Positions 38,918 through 51,625 of a DNA stretch of 64,000 nt are shown in pieces. Numbering within the stretch: position 1 is the first letter of the stretch; every line of letters starts with the position of its first letter. This stretch comes from Clavelina lepadiformis (lineage: Eukaryota > Chordata > Ascidiacea > Aplousobranchia > Clavelinidae). The position numbers and the translations under genes are program-made. A model generated the notes under the pieces. It was given only the letters and a program-made list of their open reading frames with translations, did no database searches and was not told the origin of the DNA. The stretch lies in contig NC_135241.1 in the NCBI RefSeq assembly GCF_947623445.1, forward strand, positions 5,706,501 through 5,770,500. Reading direction: 5' to 3'.

Positions 38918-40281
38918 TCCGGCAGCTACGTAGTTATAAATTACCAGAGTTAGCTTCATAGTTGACACACTCGTTAAATATTTTAAACGGAATCGATTTG
39001 ACACAAACGTAATTAGTTTGGCAAACATGAATTTTAGAAACATTATCAAAAAGTCCAGTTGTCAGTTAAAGTTAGAAATTTTTGGCGAAAGTCATCACTT
39101 GTCAGATATTAAATTTTAGAATAGTTTACTTTTAACCTGCAAAGGTTATACTGTAATCTTACAGTATTTGATTTATGAAAGATGAACTGCATTTAAAGCG
39201 TTATTCAACTTTATGGAGACCGGAGTTTACAGTTGCAATTTTCATGTTTTTTAATTAAAACTAGTTTGTGCTAGGCTCTTAATGCTTTTCTTGCCATATA
39301 TTTAATCTCACAAGCTGCATTTGGCGTAAGATCGCCCTTTGTTTATTGTATTATCACTGTTATAGCCTTATTGCAATGACGCACCATGTCGATTGAGCAG
39401 TTTACACAAACAAAAAGTTCTGCTGTATTAAAATTTTTTACAACCTTTCTATATTAATTTCAACGTTTAAACAACAACCAGCTTCTCATCGACATTTTCA
39501 ACTTAACTGGACTTGCTTAATTGTAAATTCGCGAATTTTGCAAAATTCTCTGCAGACCTGTTCGGTTTCAGTCATGTATTCATAATTCTCACTCTTTTGC
39601 GAGGCCACGGGTACTGACCAGTCGCTAGGCGAGACCGTACTGCACTACGATATATATTCGTGTTTGCAAAGTGTTTGTGTTGCTGCAATAGCTTTCTACC
39701 CCCGGCCAAGTATTGATTGATTTGCACCATTTTTGATGGCGTTAGATTTATTGTTTGGGACTTTCTATTGAGTTTGGCGTCACACGTGAGTTGACGCAGT
39801 TTAATCCTCAAATCCGCCAGCTAGTGGCAAGCATAAACCAAGTAATCAAACTCGAGTCATTTGGAAGAACCGACTCGAGTCAAGTCAAGTCAATTGAAAG
39901 CTGAAACCAAGCCATTTGGAAAGTAAAAATACCGTTTCTTTCAACAAGAAACATTTGTGAAATTTTACAAAGCTGCTTCGTGTTGTGTTGCCATACACAT
40001 TCCGTCGTTTGTGTGAAAGCGAATTAGTTTAAATTGCACTTTGATTCCACTAAGCAGTTATTTTCTGGAGGGATGCCATAAGCTATGGTAAGCCATACTG
40101 GACAAAAGTGAAAATCGTTACGTGCATAACAGACTTGGACAACTAGTCGTTTTTCAGCTTTTTGCAATTAGATTGGAATTAGAATTAGAGCGTACTAAGC
40201 TTTTATAAATTAGAATTGACAGTTCGTACAGTTTATAATAAATTCTTTCCATAGGTGGTCTTCTGATTGAATGGGGGGAAA
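38918..40281. other. Intergenic, repeat-rich
   Basis: No gene recognised. A short patch of ACTCGAGTCA/CAAGTCAAGTC words at 39845-39900 belongs to the dispersed repeat also seen at 1926-2405. Confidence 0.5.
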
Positions 40282-40855
40282 TTACCTTTCTTTTATACCA
40301 CTCAATGCCTGCACGATGCACAGTTGCATTGTGTGTGCGAAACATGCCACTCTTGTCGGTAATAGGGCTAGAACCGTATCGAGGTCAGTTTCTGGATCTT
40401 GAAAATCACCCTCATCACAAAAATTTCAATCTTCTTCATCCATTCAGGTGCGGTATGCATAGCATCTACTTTCATTTCAAAAGTCGTCAAATCTATAAGC
40501 GATAGGCTTTTTTCATTGAGCTTGCGTTGTCGTTTATAACGCGTCGAACTTTGCCGTCGATTTGGTATATCTTCACAAAATCTTCATACTTGTTGGCTAT
40601 GTTGACAGCAGTGTGTCTTTCGGCAAAATGTTCGCAGCACAGAACGCGAGACTTCAAGTTGAATTCGTTGTCAACAAAGTGTACAGTAAATCCGATAAAT
40701 GAACGCATCTGGAGGTTAGTCCAAATTTCAACAGAGACATATGCAGTAGTATCTACCATATGTCGTCTTTTAGGAGGATTTGCCCTTTTTTCTAAAGAAA
40801 AAAAATTGTCCTCCGAGGACACTGAAAAATACCCAAATGTCCTCCTTTTCTGCAT
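40282..40855 (-). pseudogene. hAT transposase fragment
   Basis: The minus-strand frame 40855-40493 encodes VDTTAYVSVEIWTNLQMRSF, then FIGFTVHF, then a block ending IDGKVRRVINDNASSMKKAY. This is the RNase-H-like catalytic region of hAT transposases of ZBED type: the T-x-x-x-W-T start, the GxTxHF strand, and the second catalytic block with V-x-DNA-x-N/S-M. After a stop and a frame change it continues at about 40420-40285 with LPTRVACFAHTMQLCIVQAL, equivalent to the conserved C-x-AHTLQL block. The first acidic residue is preserved, but stops and a frameshift make it dead. No clear element ends were found. Confidence 0.75.
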
Positions 40856-41304
40856 TTTGCGCTTTCTTGCTTATATTTTCAACAGAATTGTATGTTTATG
40901 TGACTTTTCGGCATGAGGCCTAAGTCAAGTCAAATGACTTTTCTGCGACAGCATGAGGTCTAATCATTTTTCTTATCATTTTTTAAATTTAAATACTAAC
41001 TAAAGCTAAGCAACAATGCCAAAGAGGAACACTGTGTTTTCTGATGAACTGTGGCAGAAGTAGGCTATATCCTTGTTTCAGAAAAGGACATAATGATTTT
41101 GAAGCAGAATGCATTACTTGTGCATATGCGTATAATTATCCAAAAACATGTGATAAATTCTTTAAACGTAAAACTTTATTTGCATTGTACTTGCCGGAGA
41201 AATTGTCCTCTTTTTTGGCAATGAAAATATGGTAGGCCTAGCAGCAGTAGTCAAATCATTCATTTCAGCTTTTACACTGTTCACTATGATTTTTTCTGTT
41301 AAAG

Positions 41305-41350
41305 CAGAAGTGTCCAACCCGTGGCCCGCGAGAAGGTTCTGAGTGACTCG
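41305..41350 (+). mobile_element. hAT-type terminal sequence
   Basis: CAGAAGTGTCCAACCCGTGG, followed by CCCGCGAGAAGGTTCTGAGTG, is near-identical to the terminus at 3977-4030. It is cut off at about 41350, where MULE-type subterminal repeats begin. Confidence 0.5.
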
Positions 41351-41681
41351 CGCGGGGTTTGGTGACACTTAATCACGCGACACTTAATCACTTGGACAGT
41401 TAATCACGCGACATTTAATCACACATTTACAGTATCGAAAATTGCAAGTCTACACATTGGGAAATGTGAGCAACTGCACGAAGATAAACTAAAATTTCAC
41501 TTGACAGATAACGGTCAACTGCGTTTTGCACGCGCAGTTTCAGTGCCTTGTATCGCTTTGGAATAGAAGGTTGAGTACCAGCAATTCCTTGCAGAAACGT
41601 TGCACGTTGCATTTGAAGGTCTTTTTCAATTCCTTGTATGAAAGTCCACAATGTTGTATCTGACATAGTTAATACTTTCAA
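41351..41681 (-). mobile_element. MULE-type transposon remnant (3' end)
   Basis: Minus-strand frame 41681-41427 encodes TLWTFIQGIEKDLQMQRATF, the region just after the EGWH block in MULE transposases. It is followed at 41351-41430 by repeated TTAATCACGCGACA words, which mirror the repeated subterminal words at the ends of the 10733-11470 element. Only the 3' end is present. Confidence 0.6.
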
Positions 41682-41760
41682 GGAGGAATTTTACATTTTT
41701 GTAATCTTCTCTCATTTGGACAGAATGACCAACGGGTATGGATGAAAACTGGTTTCCATT

Positions 41761-42051
41761 ATGAAGGAGGACACATTTCAAACTTCGTCTGCCTCTGATA
41801 GCATGCCCGATCACGAGAAGATGCTTGAGCTGCTTTCGTATTTCGAACACACATATATCAGAGGCAGACGACGTCCGGGACGTGTTGAAAATTACGGCTC
41901 AGCCATCTTTCCAATCGAAAATTGGAATCATTACGAAGCCGGGACAAATTGCATTGCAAGAACCACGAATGCAGTCGAAGGTTGGCATTTTGGTCTCCAA
42001 GCGCTTTTTCAATGCCACCACCCGACATTGTGGACTTTACGCTCCTTTTAA
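41761..42051 (+). pseudogene. MULE-type transposase fragment (5' of EGWH block)
   Basis: The plus strand encodes a stretch with ELLSYFEHTYIRGRRRPGR, FPIENWNHYE and then RTTNAVEGWHFGLQALFQ and HHPTLW. These are family features of invertebrate MULE transposases. The frame stops right where the neighbouring minus-strand remnant (41427-41681) begins with TLWTF, so two truncated copies lie head to head. No catalytic core is visible. Confidence 0.65.
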
Positions 42052-42771
42052 ATTTATCGAAGACAAATATATTTATATGTGTATAGCAAAAAGACGTTTT
42101 AAAACCAGTTGCCAAAGGGTAAATGTTAATGTTACGTAAGACTAAAATTTGCAACCAAATACGAGAATCGTAATGTTATTAAAGCAATCACTGTGACGGC
42201 TACGTCATAAACCCTAGAGTGCCATCCTATATCGTGCTTTTTATTTTGCTATATCCTGATTATACTGGGTTAACACGGTTCAACCACCATCAATCAACAT
42301 ACCGGAAGACGAAATATATACGGTAGGATAAACTACATCATTGGGACTTCACGCAATTATGCATGCAAACGTGCATATATTATTTACATGTTTTGTATGT
42401 GGCGCCATAATGATTTGGACCCCTTTATCTTACGTGATACTAATCGGGATTATCATAATAATCATGATTATCATCTTGCATGATAATAATTGGGCCTTTT
42501 TATGCCTTTATGAATATAGTTGTACTATACTGGTTAACTGGTTTGCAAGACGTCTCTGCTAGAAGCGTTATGTAAACCACAAAGTAGACAAACGGTCTGA
42601 AAGCAGCGGAACTTATGACTTTGCTGTTAAACAAACATATGGGTCTTCCGCTGGTCAAAGGTCAAATTCTTCCATTCGTTCGCATCAGCATGACGTCAGC
42701 TTTTCAGCAGTTGCCAGTTACCAATGCGAAATGTGAACAAGTTGCCAGATTTTCCATTGCATATAGGAGTC

Positions 42772-45700
42772 ATGCAAAGTGTTTTTGATTTCACCAACAA
42801 GACTCAAGGAAGAGACAAATTATACAGGTACCAAAGCAACACAGCATATTTAACATGTAAAGGCTATCAGGGTCTTTGTAGCCTACTTTTGATGCGCTCC
42901 TGAAAGCCGAATCAAGGCCTGAATGGGCACTGAAAAGGAATAAGCCCGAAAGTACGGCAGTTTTTTCGACGAGAAATCGTGTCCGCAAAGACGCATATTT
43001 TTGTACTGTATTGTTCATTTTTCGCCATTAACTGTGCGAAGCGAAAGTTACGATACTAACGTTTATAAGTTTGGCATAACAAAACTCATGCTCACGAACA
43101 ATTAACGAGCAGGAAAAAGTGGTAAACCCCAAGGGCTTAACACATGCAACATAACAATTGTAAGATATTTTGGTGGGTAGGGAAACCACAATTCTTTGTT
43201 TATTTGCTATAAATTGGCATTTAAACCATCAGCTTTTCTTTGTTTATTTATTATAAATCGGTGTGAAGACAAAAACGTCAAGTGTGCGGCATGCACGTTA
43301 ATGAATCTTGTGCGTTTAAGTGCCACACTTTTCACTAAATGGAGTAAGGACTTGTTACAGTTAGTTACTTAATAACTTAAGTGCCATATATCACTGTTTA
43401 CTTCAGTTTAAGTCACATAAATGATTAGAGTCGTAGTGACTCAACATGAGTGACTTTTTTCGAAAACTTGACTTGATCCCCTTTTTAAGAAAGTACATAA
43501 ATGACTTGACTCAAGTCAATACTGGTATTTAAAATGATTCGAGTCGGTTGTTTTTGATTATATTTCAGCATTAGAGTAAACTAAAAAAATATCTATTCTT
43601 TGGTGCAAACAACTTAAAGCGTCAACTTAAACTAATTTTATTCAGAAAATGTAAATGACTTGACTTGTAACTTGAGTTTGATGACTTGGTTGTGTCTCTT
43701 TAAATGATAATAAAAACTTTATAAGGTGTGGCTTACAATCGAATAAATACGGCAAAATAAAATATAGTGTAAAATTTTTTTCAATACTCGAACCTGAAGG
43801 ATATGAGAACTCATGCGAAAGTAAAGGCGACCTTGTCTAGCTGCGTTACATGCTTTTACAGACACTTTCCGAGTTACGCCAGCAATTTTTTTTAGTGGAA
43901 AGATTTTTTTCCGTTGTCCATACTTAGCAATTTAAATTGTCGACCTATGTTGATTGTTTTTAAATTACAAGTGTTCTGGACATCAGATTATAAAGATTTC
44001 GTTCAGTTGAGTAGCAAATGAATTCCTTTACAGTTTTACACAATAAAGAAAATCTATTGAAAATATTGTCCAGTATCTATGGCGCCTGTAAATGTAGTAA
44101 TTAAGTTTGTATTAACTTCTAGTTGATTATTTTAAACTTAGCTTGACATGCAAAATATAATTACACTATAAAAGTCACCACAGATAACACTCAAACCCTT
44201 CCTCATTTTACTTCGCTGACCATACATCTAGATGTCATATCGAAGAAGTTCAGTGCGTAGGGTTCAAACCGCTGTAAAATAAAAACTAGTCAACATGTTT
44301 TCAATGTTTTTCTTTATCATGTAAAAGAATTCATGAATATGCTACTCATCTGAAGGAAATTTTTACAATCTGAAAACCGAAACGCTTGCAATTTTTATAA
44401 AAATGAAAGTGGGTCGACGACTTCTATGAAGTATAGTAAAATAAAAAACAAGATATAGGTTATTGCTCTGAAGGGTAACTTTATTGTTGGTTTTTCCACA
44501 CAATAGAAAACGTGTAGAAAATTCTAAAATAAAGTTAACCTTCAGATTGCCAACCTGTATGTCTTGTTTTATATTTTACTATAAACTTGGGTTAACACAG
44601 TTCAGCCACCATCAACTATTAAATGTGGATGATCGAAAAAATCTTGCCACCCAAGAAAAATGACGGTCGTACCCTGGAAAGGGTCTATTTCGTATAGGCT
44701 ACTTGTTCAGCTGTTAGTTCATTTTTGCCTAGTAAGCCCATAGCGTAAGCTCACATACAGACTTATATTACCGATACCTGAAGGCTGAGGCAGTTATTGC
44801 GGGATGTTTAAGATGTGATTTACCCTTTGCTGTTGTTGCTCTGCCCACTTTTACTTATGTATATTCACAATAAGCTGTAGGCTATCATCAATGCACCTGT
44901 TGTTGGTGTATGTTGTTTATACAGTACGAGATAATACTGTATGTATACTCAAGTCAAGTTATTTCCCAAAACAATACTCAATTCGTGTCATTTTAAATGT
45001 TTCTAAAAAGTTTGTTTGTTCAAAAATGTGACTCAAGTTTTTACATTTTTGCCTAATATCATGGAAAGCTCTTTTTGTCAAGGAAGGTGACACAGTTACA
45101 TATATAAAACATTCCATATAAAAACATTGACTATAATACACTAAACCTGCCAATGACAAAATACTGTACTCATGCGTTGTAAATTTTCTTATAATGTATG
45201 TATGTGTATTAATTATTGTTCTATTATAATCATGTTTTCAGTTAGTATGGTTAATTTGAAAAAAAGTTTTCTTTTTTCTTGCATATTATGCATGTAGCAC
45301 AGAAAAAAGAAATTCTTATATGCGTTTATGTGATTTGCAATTTGGTGGTATTTATTGTCATTATCAGTTTGGTGTATGATATAATAGGGTAGATTATTTA
45401 TATGAAGGGTAGATTAATAAATAAAGCATTGTATCTAAAAGATAAAATCCACAAAATAATAATATGATCACCTACTTTATATGATCATTTTGGTGTGCTC
45501 CCGAATTTTTCCATGCAAAATTCTTTCATTTACTACTACCACTGACCAGGAATCGGATATTATTATTACCATTATTACCATTTTTTCCATTTCCAAATTT
45601 TTAATGTCATTTATGCTACGTGACAATGACAACTGTGCCATGTCTATTCTCAATTCACCTAGTGACATCATTGACATTAATGTTGGTATTTAATATCAAT

Positions 45701-47279
45701 CAAATAAATGGAAAAGTCGACGTTTTTGTCATTTTGTGCCTAACTCTATGGATCCTGGTGTGGTTAATCAGTACTGTAGCAGCTTCAATTATTGTCGACC
45801 ATTCAGATATTATGACCAAAATGGTATTGTCCCAAGGTGGTTTATAGTAAGTCCTACTGTAATAGCCTACTTATTACAATAGACCATACTGTAATAATTT
45901 TGTTATATAACATATGCACAAATTTACTTAAAAATTGTTTGTTGCTTATGCTTAATATATGACAATGCTTATATAATACACACACATTTTTTTGACAAAC
46001 AACTCTTAAGTTAGCTCTTTACCGTCAGTTACACAACCAAAAAAACAACATTTCTGATGAAAATGGTTTTAACTGCTTTGCTTGCATTTGTATGCAAGCT
46101 GTGCATAGCATTCATAAATTTGGTAACAACCTCATACCATATTGTACTATCTTAAGCAAAGAAAGTTCAGCTGATTTTGCAAATCTGTCAAAAGTTCTGA
46201 CTATACAGAAATATATTCATGTTTCATCTAAATGGCATCATCAGTTTTTATTTGTTTTAAACAGTTTTATTAGACAATTTTAGACAGAAATTACATTATA
46301 AGCATGGCGACTTATTTCAAACTGCATGAATACCATGTAAATAATATCTTATCGTAAGGACACGTGTTATAGCCATTGCATAACTTCGCAGAAGGATAAT
46401 TTAAAGTATGTTGAAGGACTAAATACACCACACCGAGAAATACGTTGATATATTTTTAAACATATTATCTACATCGTGACTCACCATAATTTTGACTTCG
46501 TAATATTTTCTTAGGACTGCGCAATATGTAAGCAAGCTACTGGGATGGGGAATGCAAGAACTTGAAGCTGATCCTGAGATAATTCAGAAGCTGGCAAAGC
46601 TTGAATCACATGCAAGCACCACGAGGAAATGTAAGAGGTTGTTCTACAAGTGGTTATGTGCCGACTGCTGAGAAACTGCGACTATGTGTTCAATTGTAAA
46701 GTCTCATTGTTATTATTGTTTTGTGATGTAGCTGAAACACAACTTTACATAGCGAGCGTTTCTTTTTACCCAGTTTTTAGACTTGGAAAGTCTTTAGAAA
46801 GTTTGCAGGCTGCCAGGAAAACTATGGCTTTAGTGGACCCTGTGCTTCGTACTACACTCACCATATCTCATCTTAACAAGGCAGGATTTTTGTTTATTGA
46901 CCATTATTTGTGGCTCGGCCGGATCGGCATTGCAAAGGTGGACAAGCGCTGGGACTACATATCTGCACGATTTTATCTCGGATCAATATTGTTATCAATA
47001 CTTAGAGACCTGTATGCTGTATACATTGCTCTTAAGAGATTAGAACAGCGTGAGCAATACAATGAAAAAAAGGTTTATTTGCCTTTGTGGGTTCAATGCC
47101 TTAAAGAAAACCCAGAAGCTACTTTAGATTTACTTAGAAATATCTGTGACTTTCCTATTCCAGGTTCAAAATTGGGTTATTTTCCTAAGCATAATGGTTT
47201 AGTTGGAATATGTGGCCTTGTATCCTCACTTATTGGGGCTTACCAAGTGGCATACCCACAAATAAAATTAAAACCATGA
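42772..47279 (+). CDS. PEX11: Peroxisomal membrane protein PEX11
   Basis: Peroxisome membrane-elongation and division factor. Three exons: 42772-42827, 46515-46630 and 46774-47279, with phases joining to 225 aa (vertebrate PEX11 proteins are about 240-260). Exon 1 encodes MQSVFDFTNKTQGRDKLYR, matching the family N-terminus (for example the F-T-x-x-TQGRD-x-x-x-R pattern of PEX11A). Exon 2 continues TAQYVSKLLGWGM. Exon 3 holds FFRLGKSLESLQAARKTM, then LVDPVLRTTLTISHLNKAG, DHYLWLGRIGI and, near the C-terminus, DLLRNICDFPIP and GLVGICGLVSSLIGAYQ, ending in LKP. The amphipathic N-terminal region and the C-terminal hydrophobic segment are family features. The long first intron (3.7 kb) is full of repeats. 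The tiny first exon (18 codons plus two bases) was placed by homology and a correct phase-2 GT-AG junction. Confidence 0.92.
43425..43700. repeat. Dispersed repeat rich in GACTTGACT motifs, copy 2
   Basis: Inside PEX11 intron 1. It shares block order with 1926-2405 (GAGTCGTAGTGACTC, AAGAAAGTACATAAATGACT, ATTTCAGCATTAGAGTAAAC, AATGTAAATGACTTGACTTG). Confidence 0.65.
44432..44583. mobile_element. Foldback element (MITE-like), ~152 bp
   Basis: Two ~55-bp arms, 44432-44485 and 44529-44583, are imperfect reverse complements (TATAGTAAAATAAAAAACAAG against TATAGTAAAATATAAAACAAG, through to AACTTTATT in both), around a ~43-bp spacer. It lies in PEX11 intron 1. The right flank GGGTTAACACAGTTCAGCC also occurs, with few changes, at about 42267, marking a wider dispersed repeat. 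Confidence 0.7.
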
Positions 47280-50200
47280 TTTCATTACACGTTTCTGAAA
47301 TTGATTTCGTTATAATTGTTTTTTGATCTGCGTATACATCATATTGTATTTAAGAAATTTAATTGGGAACTGGTTTATGAATATGTACGTGTCGTTGTTT
47401 TTCATTTATCACTTCTGTTACGAAATCATTTTGTAATACAATAATGAAGCAAATTTTTTATATCCGGGTACTGAGTTGAGACAAGCGTCGCTTCATTCAC
47501 ATATTGTAGAAAATTCTATCTGCAAAAAGTTGATCTCCTTCTCATATATTTGTTGTGCAATAGATTATTTATCGTATATGCCCTTTAATATGTCAAATTA
47601 ATTTATCCAACATGTTAGTTATAATTGGCACTTTATTTTTACCGCACAGCTTATTTATAACTTAGTGCTGAACATAGTAAATCTAATTGTGCAGTTTAGA
47701 ACTGTTTAAAAAAACTGGCATCGTTTTATGTAATTTGCCTTTGCTTTGCAACTGCTTTTGCTGTTACGAAAATTTATGTCAAATTGTGTGGATTTCTTAT
47801 CTTTAGACAGGCAGATGTTATTATTTTGTAGATTTACGTTTTGCAAGCAGTAAATAAATATGCAAAGATGTGGAAAGAAGTTGTAAGTAATGCAAGGCAT
47901 GACTTGTAATATCTACATAAATGTAATAGTTATAATATTATTACTCAACATAATATTTGCACGTAATATAAGGCAACACAAACCATATCTTTGTAAAGTT
48001 TAAAACGCTCTGAAATGAAATGTCTTTTCATCTTTATACGTACAAAGCTGTCAATTTATGATGAACACGTTTGAAACGCCGTTTACTCAACTAATTTATA
48101 AGTTGTCGCAAAAAAGGAAATGCGACAACTCTAAAAGACGAAGACGTTAAAAGACTCACGACCCAAAAAAATTGAGTTCGTGAGGGGGAGCGGGCATGAC
48201 GCTACGACAGCTCTAAATACGCTACTATTCATGGCAACTCCTTAAGCGCCGACAAGCAATTAGCGTGTTGAAGAAAGTGGCAAAGCCTCGAGATCTTGGA
48301 ACGTGCAAACAGGTGGATAGGAGCGCGCTTTGCACAAGATGGAATGGATTGAAAGTTTTTTTTTTGGCTTTTTAAGACTATCATTCTATGTAGTAAATAA
48401 AAAATGGCTGCTTTGACTCTAAATGCACGCACAATTTTTGCTCCGCAAAGTTAATGGTGAAAAATAAACAACATGCAACACAAAGCACAGCATGTTAGAG
48501 CCGTTTTGACCGTTCGATATAAGCGCTTTGTTTTATAAGCTGACAACGATGAGCGGAATTGTCATCATAGTGTGGTTAATTGAAAGTATGTAGTGTTACA
48601 CCTAACTCGAAATTTAATTGTGTACTTTACGTGTCCGTAAGTAATTTTTCCTGCTACTGCGCGCTTTGTTTTGTGGTAATACTGTGATATCATTGTTGTT
48701 TATTGGCAAAGCGGGTTTACAATTTACATCACAAGTAACTGCTTTACATTGAGTTTCAGTTTCCCATAATTTGCGTTTCTTTTCGATGGCAGTCACCAGA
48801 AAGAGTCGTCATTTCGTCTTGTTTTATGCTAAAGGCAAGTTAAAATGTAAATAAAGGTTATTTATTAGAAAGTGACTATTTCACCGAAAGTGGGTCATGT
48901 AGCTCATGTAGTTAAATATAGGAAGACAGTCGGTTAGGTTAGGAGAATAGGAATGCAAATTGTTGATTTTAGTTATTTAGGGTTTAATTAGAATTAGATT
49001 TAAACTGGAAGGTACTTTTAGGTTAGGTTTAGATTACTACGTTATAACATTTATAAGAAAAAGAGTTTTGAACGCACGATTTTTCCGTTGAAATTGTAAC
49101 AGCCTCTTTATTGTAGTCATTATTAATCAGACTTATTTTCTGACATTGCTCATCGTAACTTTATCTATGTCGTGTGCGATCTACTTTTGCACAAGACGAG
49201 AAAGCGATATTTCTCATGGGCTTCGTGCAGTGTGATATCATTTGAACAGTTTCCTAATATCACCAAGAGGTATCACAGTCATACTTTCATACTCGATTTA
49301 TGGTCGTATAACAATAGTTATCAAATTAGGGCTATTACGAAACATTACAAACATTGTTTGCTGCTATTGCCCGGTTTCGGAACCGGGCAATGTGGGCCAA
49401 GAGCTGAGTGCAGATATCGCACGCTGTTCAATTGCGTTTACTTAGTGAATGCATACAGATTAAAAGATAGTTATCAATATTTTGTATGGATAAAATATAC
49501 CAAAAAGTAGGTTAAGTAATAAATAACGTAATACAGTATATATTATTAGTTTTTATCTGCTGTAAAATGGTTATGAATAACAAAAATTTCATTTTAAATA
49601 TTCAATAAATATTAAACATAATATAACTTAGTCGCTATAACTTTGTTTGACAACTGGCAATTTTTGATCGTCAAGTTATACGGTCATTATATTTGTATCA
49701 ACGCCATTATAGCCATCATATATATATCAACAGCAGTTAAATAAATAACCATTATTTATTTATTTTTTAATTTGAATTTATCGACATTGACTGTGGGAAA
49801 GAGATTGAAAAACATGCTCATCTTTAACACACGGAGAATGACACTGAATAGAACGAAAAAATGTGGCAAAGCCGATAGGCTTAAAACATGGAAGATAGTA
49901 ACCTACTTTTAAAATCGAAAAGGATCGAGCATAAACAGATGGCTTGTAAATACAGAAATAAAACTCAAGTAAAGTGAGCTTACAAGAAAAGAAAAACATT
50001 TCGTGTCTGACAAGTAAAGGACAACAGACTACAGAAAATAGGTACTTGTTCACCAGGATTGAAAAAATTAAATATCATCCCAACGTCAAAAACGTTTCAC
50101 CAGAATTGTTACATTCTAATTTATGCAACAATGATGACTAGCTTACGTAGGCTATATAAGGCTTTAAATCTGTTCGTTCTCGACTTTGTCGTCTAATAAA

Positions 50201-50464
50201 AGCTGAAGATTTTAGTTAAGATTTATTGACGGGTTATTTCTTACATTAATTGTATTTAGGATAGGTTATTCAATAACATCCACATGTCCGACTTAACCGA
50301 TGTTCAAGATGACAAAGAAGTCAACAACTTCAACAACTAAGCCTATAAGGCTAGTTTTAAAGTTATACAACAACAAAACATTTATTTATTTATTTATTCT
50401 TCTTATTGTCATGTCACCCGCTCTCCCAATTATGCAATATTATTATCGATGATATCGATAATAG
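47280..50464. other. Intergenic, no gene recognised
   Basis: The 3' UTR of PEX11 followed by AT-rich DNA. Contains a small inverted repeat GTTGTCGCA...TGCGACAAC (48102-48129) and a GC-rich hairpin at 49366-49391. No coding exons could be supported. Confidence 0.5.
49366..49391. repeat. GC-rich hairpin (11-bp arms, TCGG loop)
   Basis: ATTGCCCGGTT, TCGG, then its exact reverse complement. It stands out in AT-rich surroundings. Function unknown; it could be part of a mobile element end. Confidence 0.5.
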
Positions 50465-50625
50465 GTTATACGTCCCGTTTTAGCCGGGACAGTCCCGGTT
50501 TTTAAGGCTTTGTCCCGGCGTCCCGGTCAGTCAACGAAAAATGTCCCGCTTTGGCATTTAGCCAGCCAGCATTGGCCTACGCTACACAAATATTAGCATG
50601 CTGTGATTAGTCTGTTTAGCCAATT
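50465..50625 (+). repeat. Dispersed CGTCCCG repeat, short-array copy
   Basis: TATACGTCCCGTTTTAGCCG is followed by GGACAGTCCCGG, TTTAAGGCTTTGTCCCGGC, GTCCCGGTCAGTCAAC and TTTGGCATTTAGCCAGCC. The same sequence with a longer internal array is at 57690-57910. Here the GTCCCGGC/T unit occurs twice. Probably the end of a DNA transposon; no coding sequence seen. Confidence 0.65.
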
Positions 50626-51029
50626 CATTAATGCTCATTAATTTCAACTTTCTAACAGTCTTGATTTAAAAACGCGATTAATAGTACAGTAATGGCCAAG
50701 GTATTTATTGGATCGACCGCCATTTAAAAGTCTATCGAGATAAACAGACACTTCTAGTCGCGAGGACACACGTTTTCATGAAGGTCTCGTAACAATATGG
50801 TGGCGTCCTGAATTAACTTGCCAGGCTGGGCATGATGTTGCTCATGGGTATTTTGCCTGATATCGTTCCAGCCATTTTGTCAAGACTTTTATAAATGTAA
50901 ATGTTAACATCGCTGTTTGAAAGAGAGATCGGGAAATCTTTAAATCTTCTTTTACGTCTTTTTTGTAGATTAGCGTAATCAAGAATTTTTTACTATACAG
51001 TAGATTTTGGCGTGTAAGCATTTGTACAC

Positions 51030-51463
51030 CACAATGGTTTGGGCACAATGTCACCACAGCTGTATTTAATGTTTGATAAGTTATTTACCTTAAAAACGTC
51101 AGTTTCGTTAGCTTCTAAAATTTAACTGTCGAGCGACTCTTTTTTCGGGCGCTGACCGGGTGGTATTATAGTCGACAGTGATGTTGAGTCTTCACTTCGT
51201 TCTCGTTTGTCGGCTCTTTCTGGTTCTTCTGTTGATGGGCATTGGAATCATAATAAATCGATGGGGAGGTGGCATGCGGTGTACGACTATCAATCTGGAT
51301 GCCGAGTAGATTGGACAGTTAGTGACAAATTTGGTGTTCTATTGTGCGGTTTTCCAAAGACAGAACCTTGTTTTCAATTTTGTCCCTGCAAAATGTGGTC
51401 AAAGGTTTCAAATAAAACAAATCCGCATACACGGGAATATTGAGTATGTCATAACCGCCGTGT
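51030..51463 (-). mobile_element. Chimeric fragment of the neighbouring LINE, with segment order swapped
   Basis: 51030-51245 matches ORF1 DNA of the full element at about 55980-56190, and 51249-51463 matches ORF2 DNA at 52633-52855. Both pieces have the element's orientation, but their order is reversed relative to the full copy: in the sense direction ORF2 sequence precedes ORF1 sequence. Both frames are broken by small changes. Confidence 0.75.
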
Positions 51464-51625
51464 AGTGACGCTGACCATCGAACGCAGCCGGCATAAACGT
51501 TCGTTTAACATTGTAAGTAACGTGGCAAACTGCTGTGCTTAGCTCTTAATTAATGAAGAATATTGCCTCGCCTTGGCGAGGTAGAAAAATAAATTAGACT
51601 CATTGTATTGCTCCCAAACACGGAA

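Noticed and set aside
45481..45847. Hydrophobic open frames before PEX11 exon 2
   Set aside because: No similarity to PEX11 or other families, no splice phase that joins to exon 2; the true first exon is at 42772-42827.
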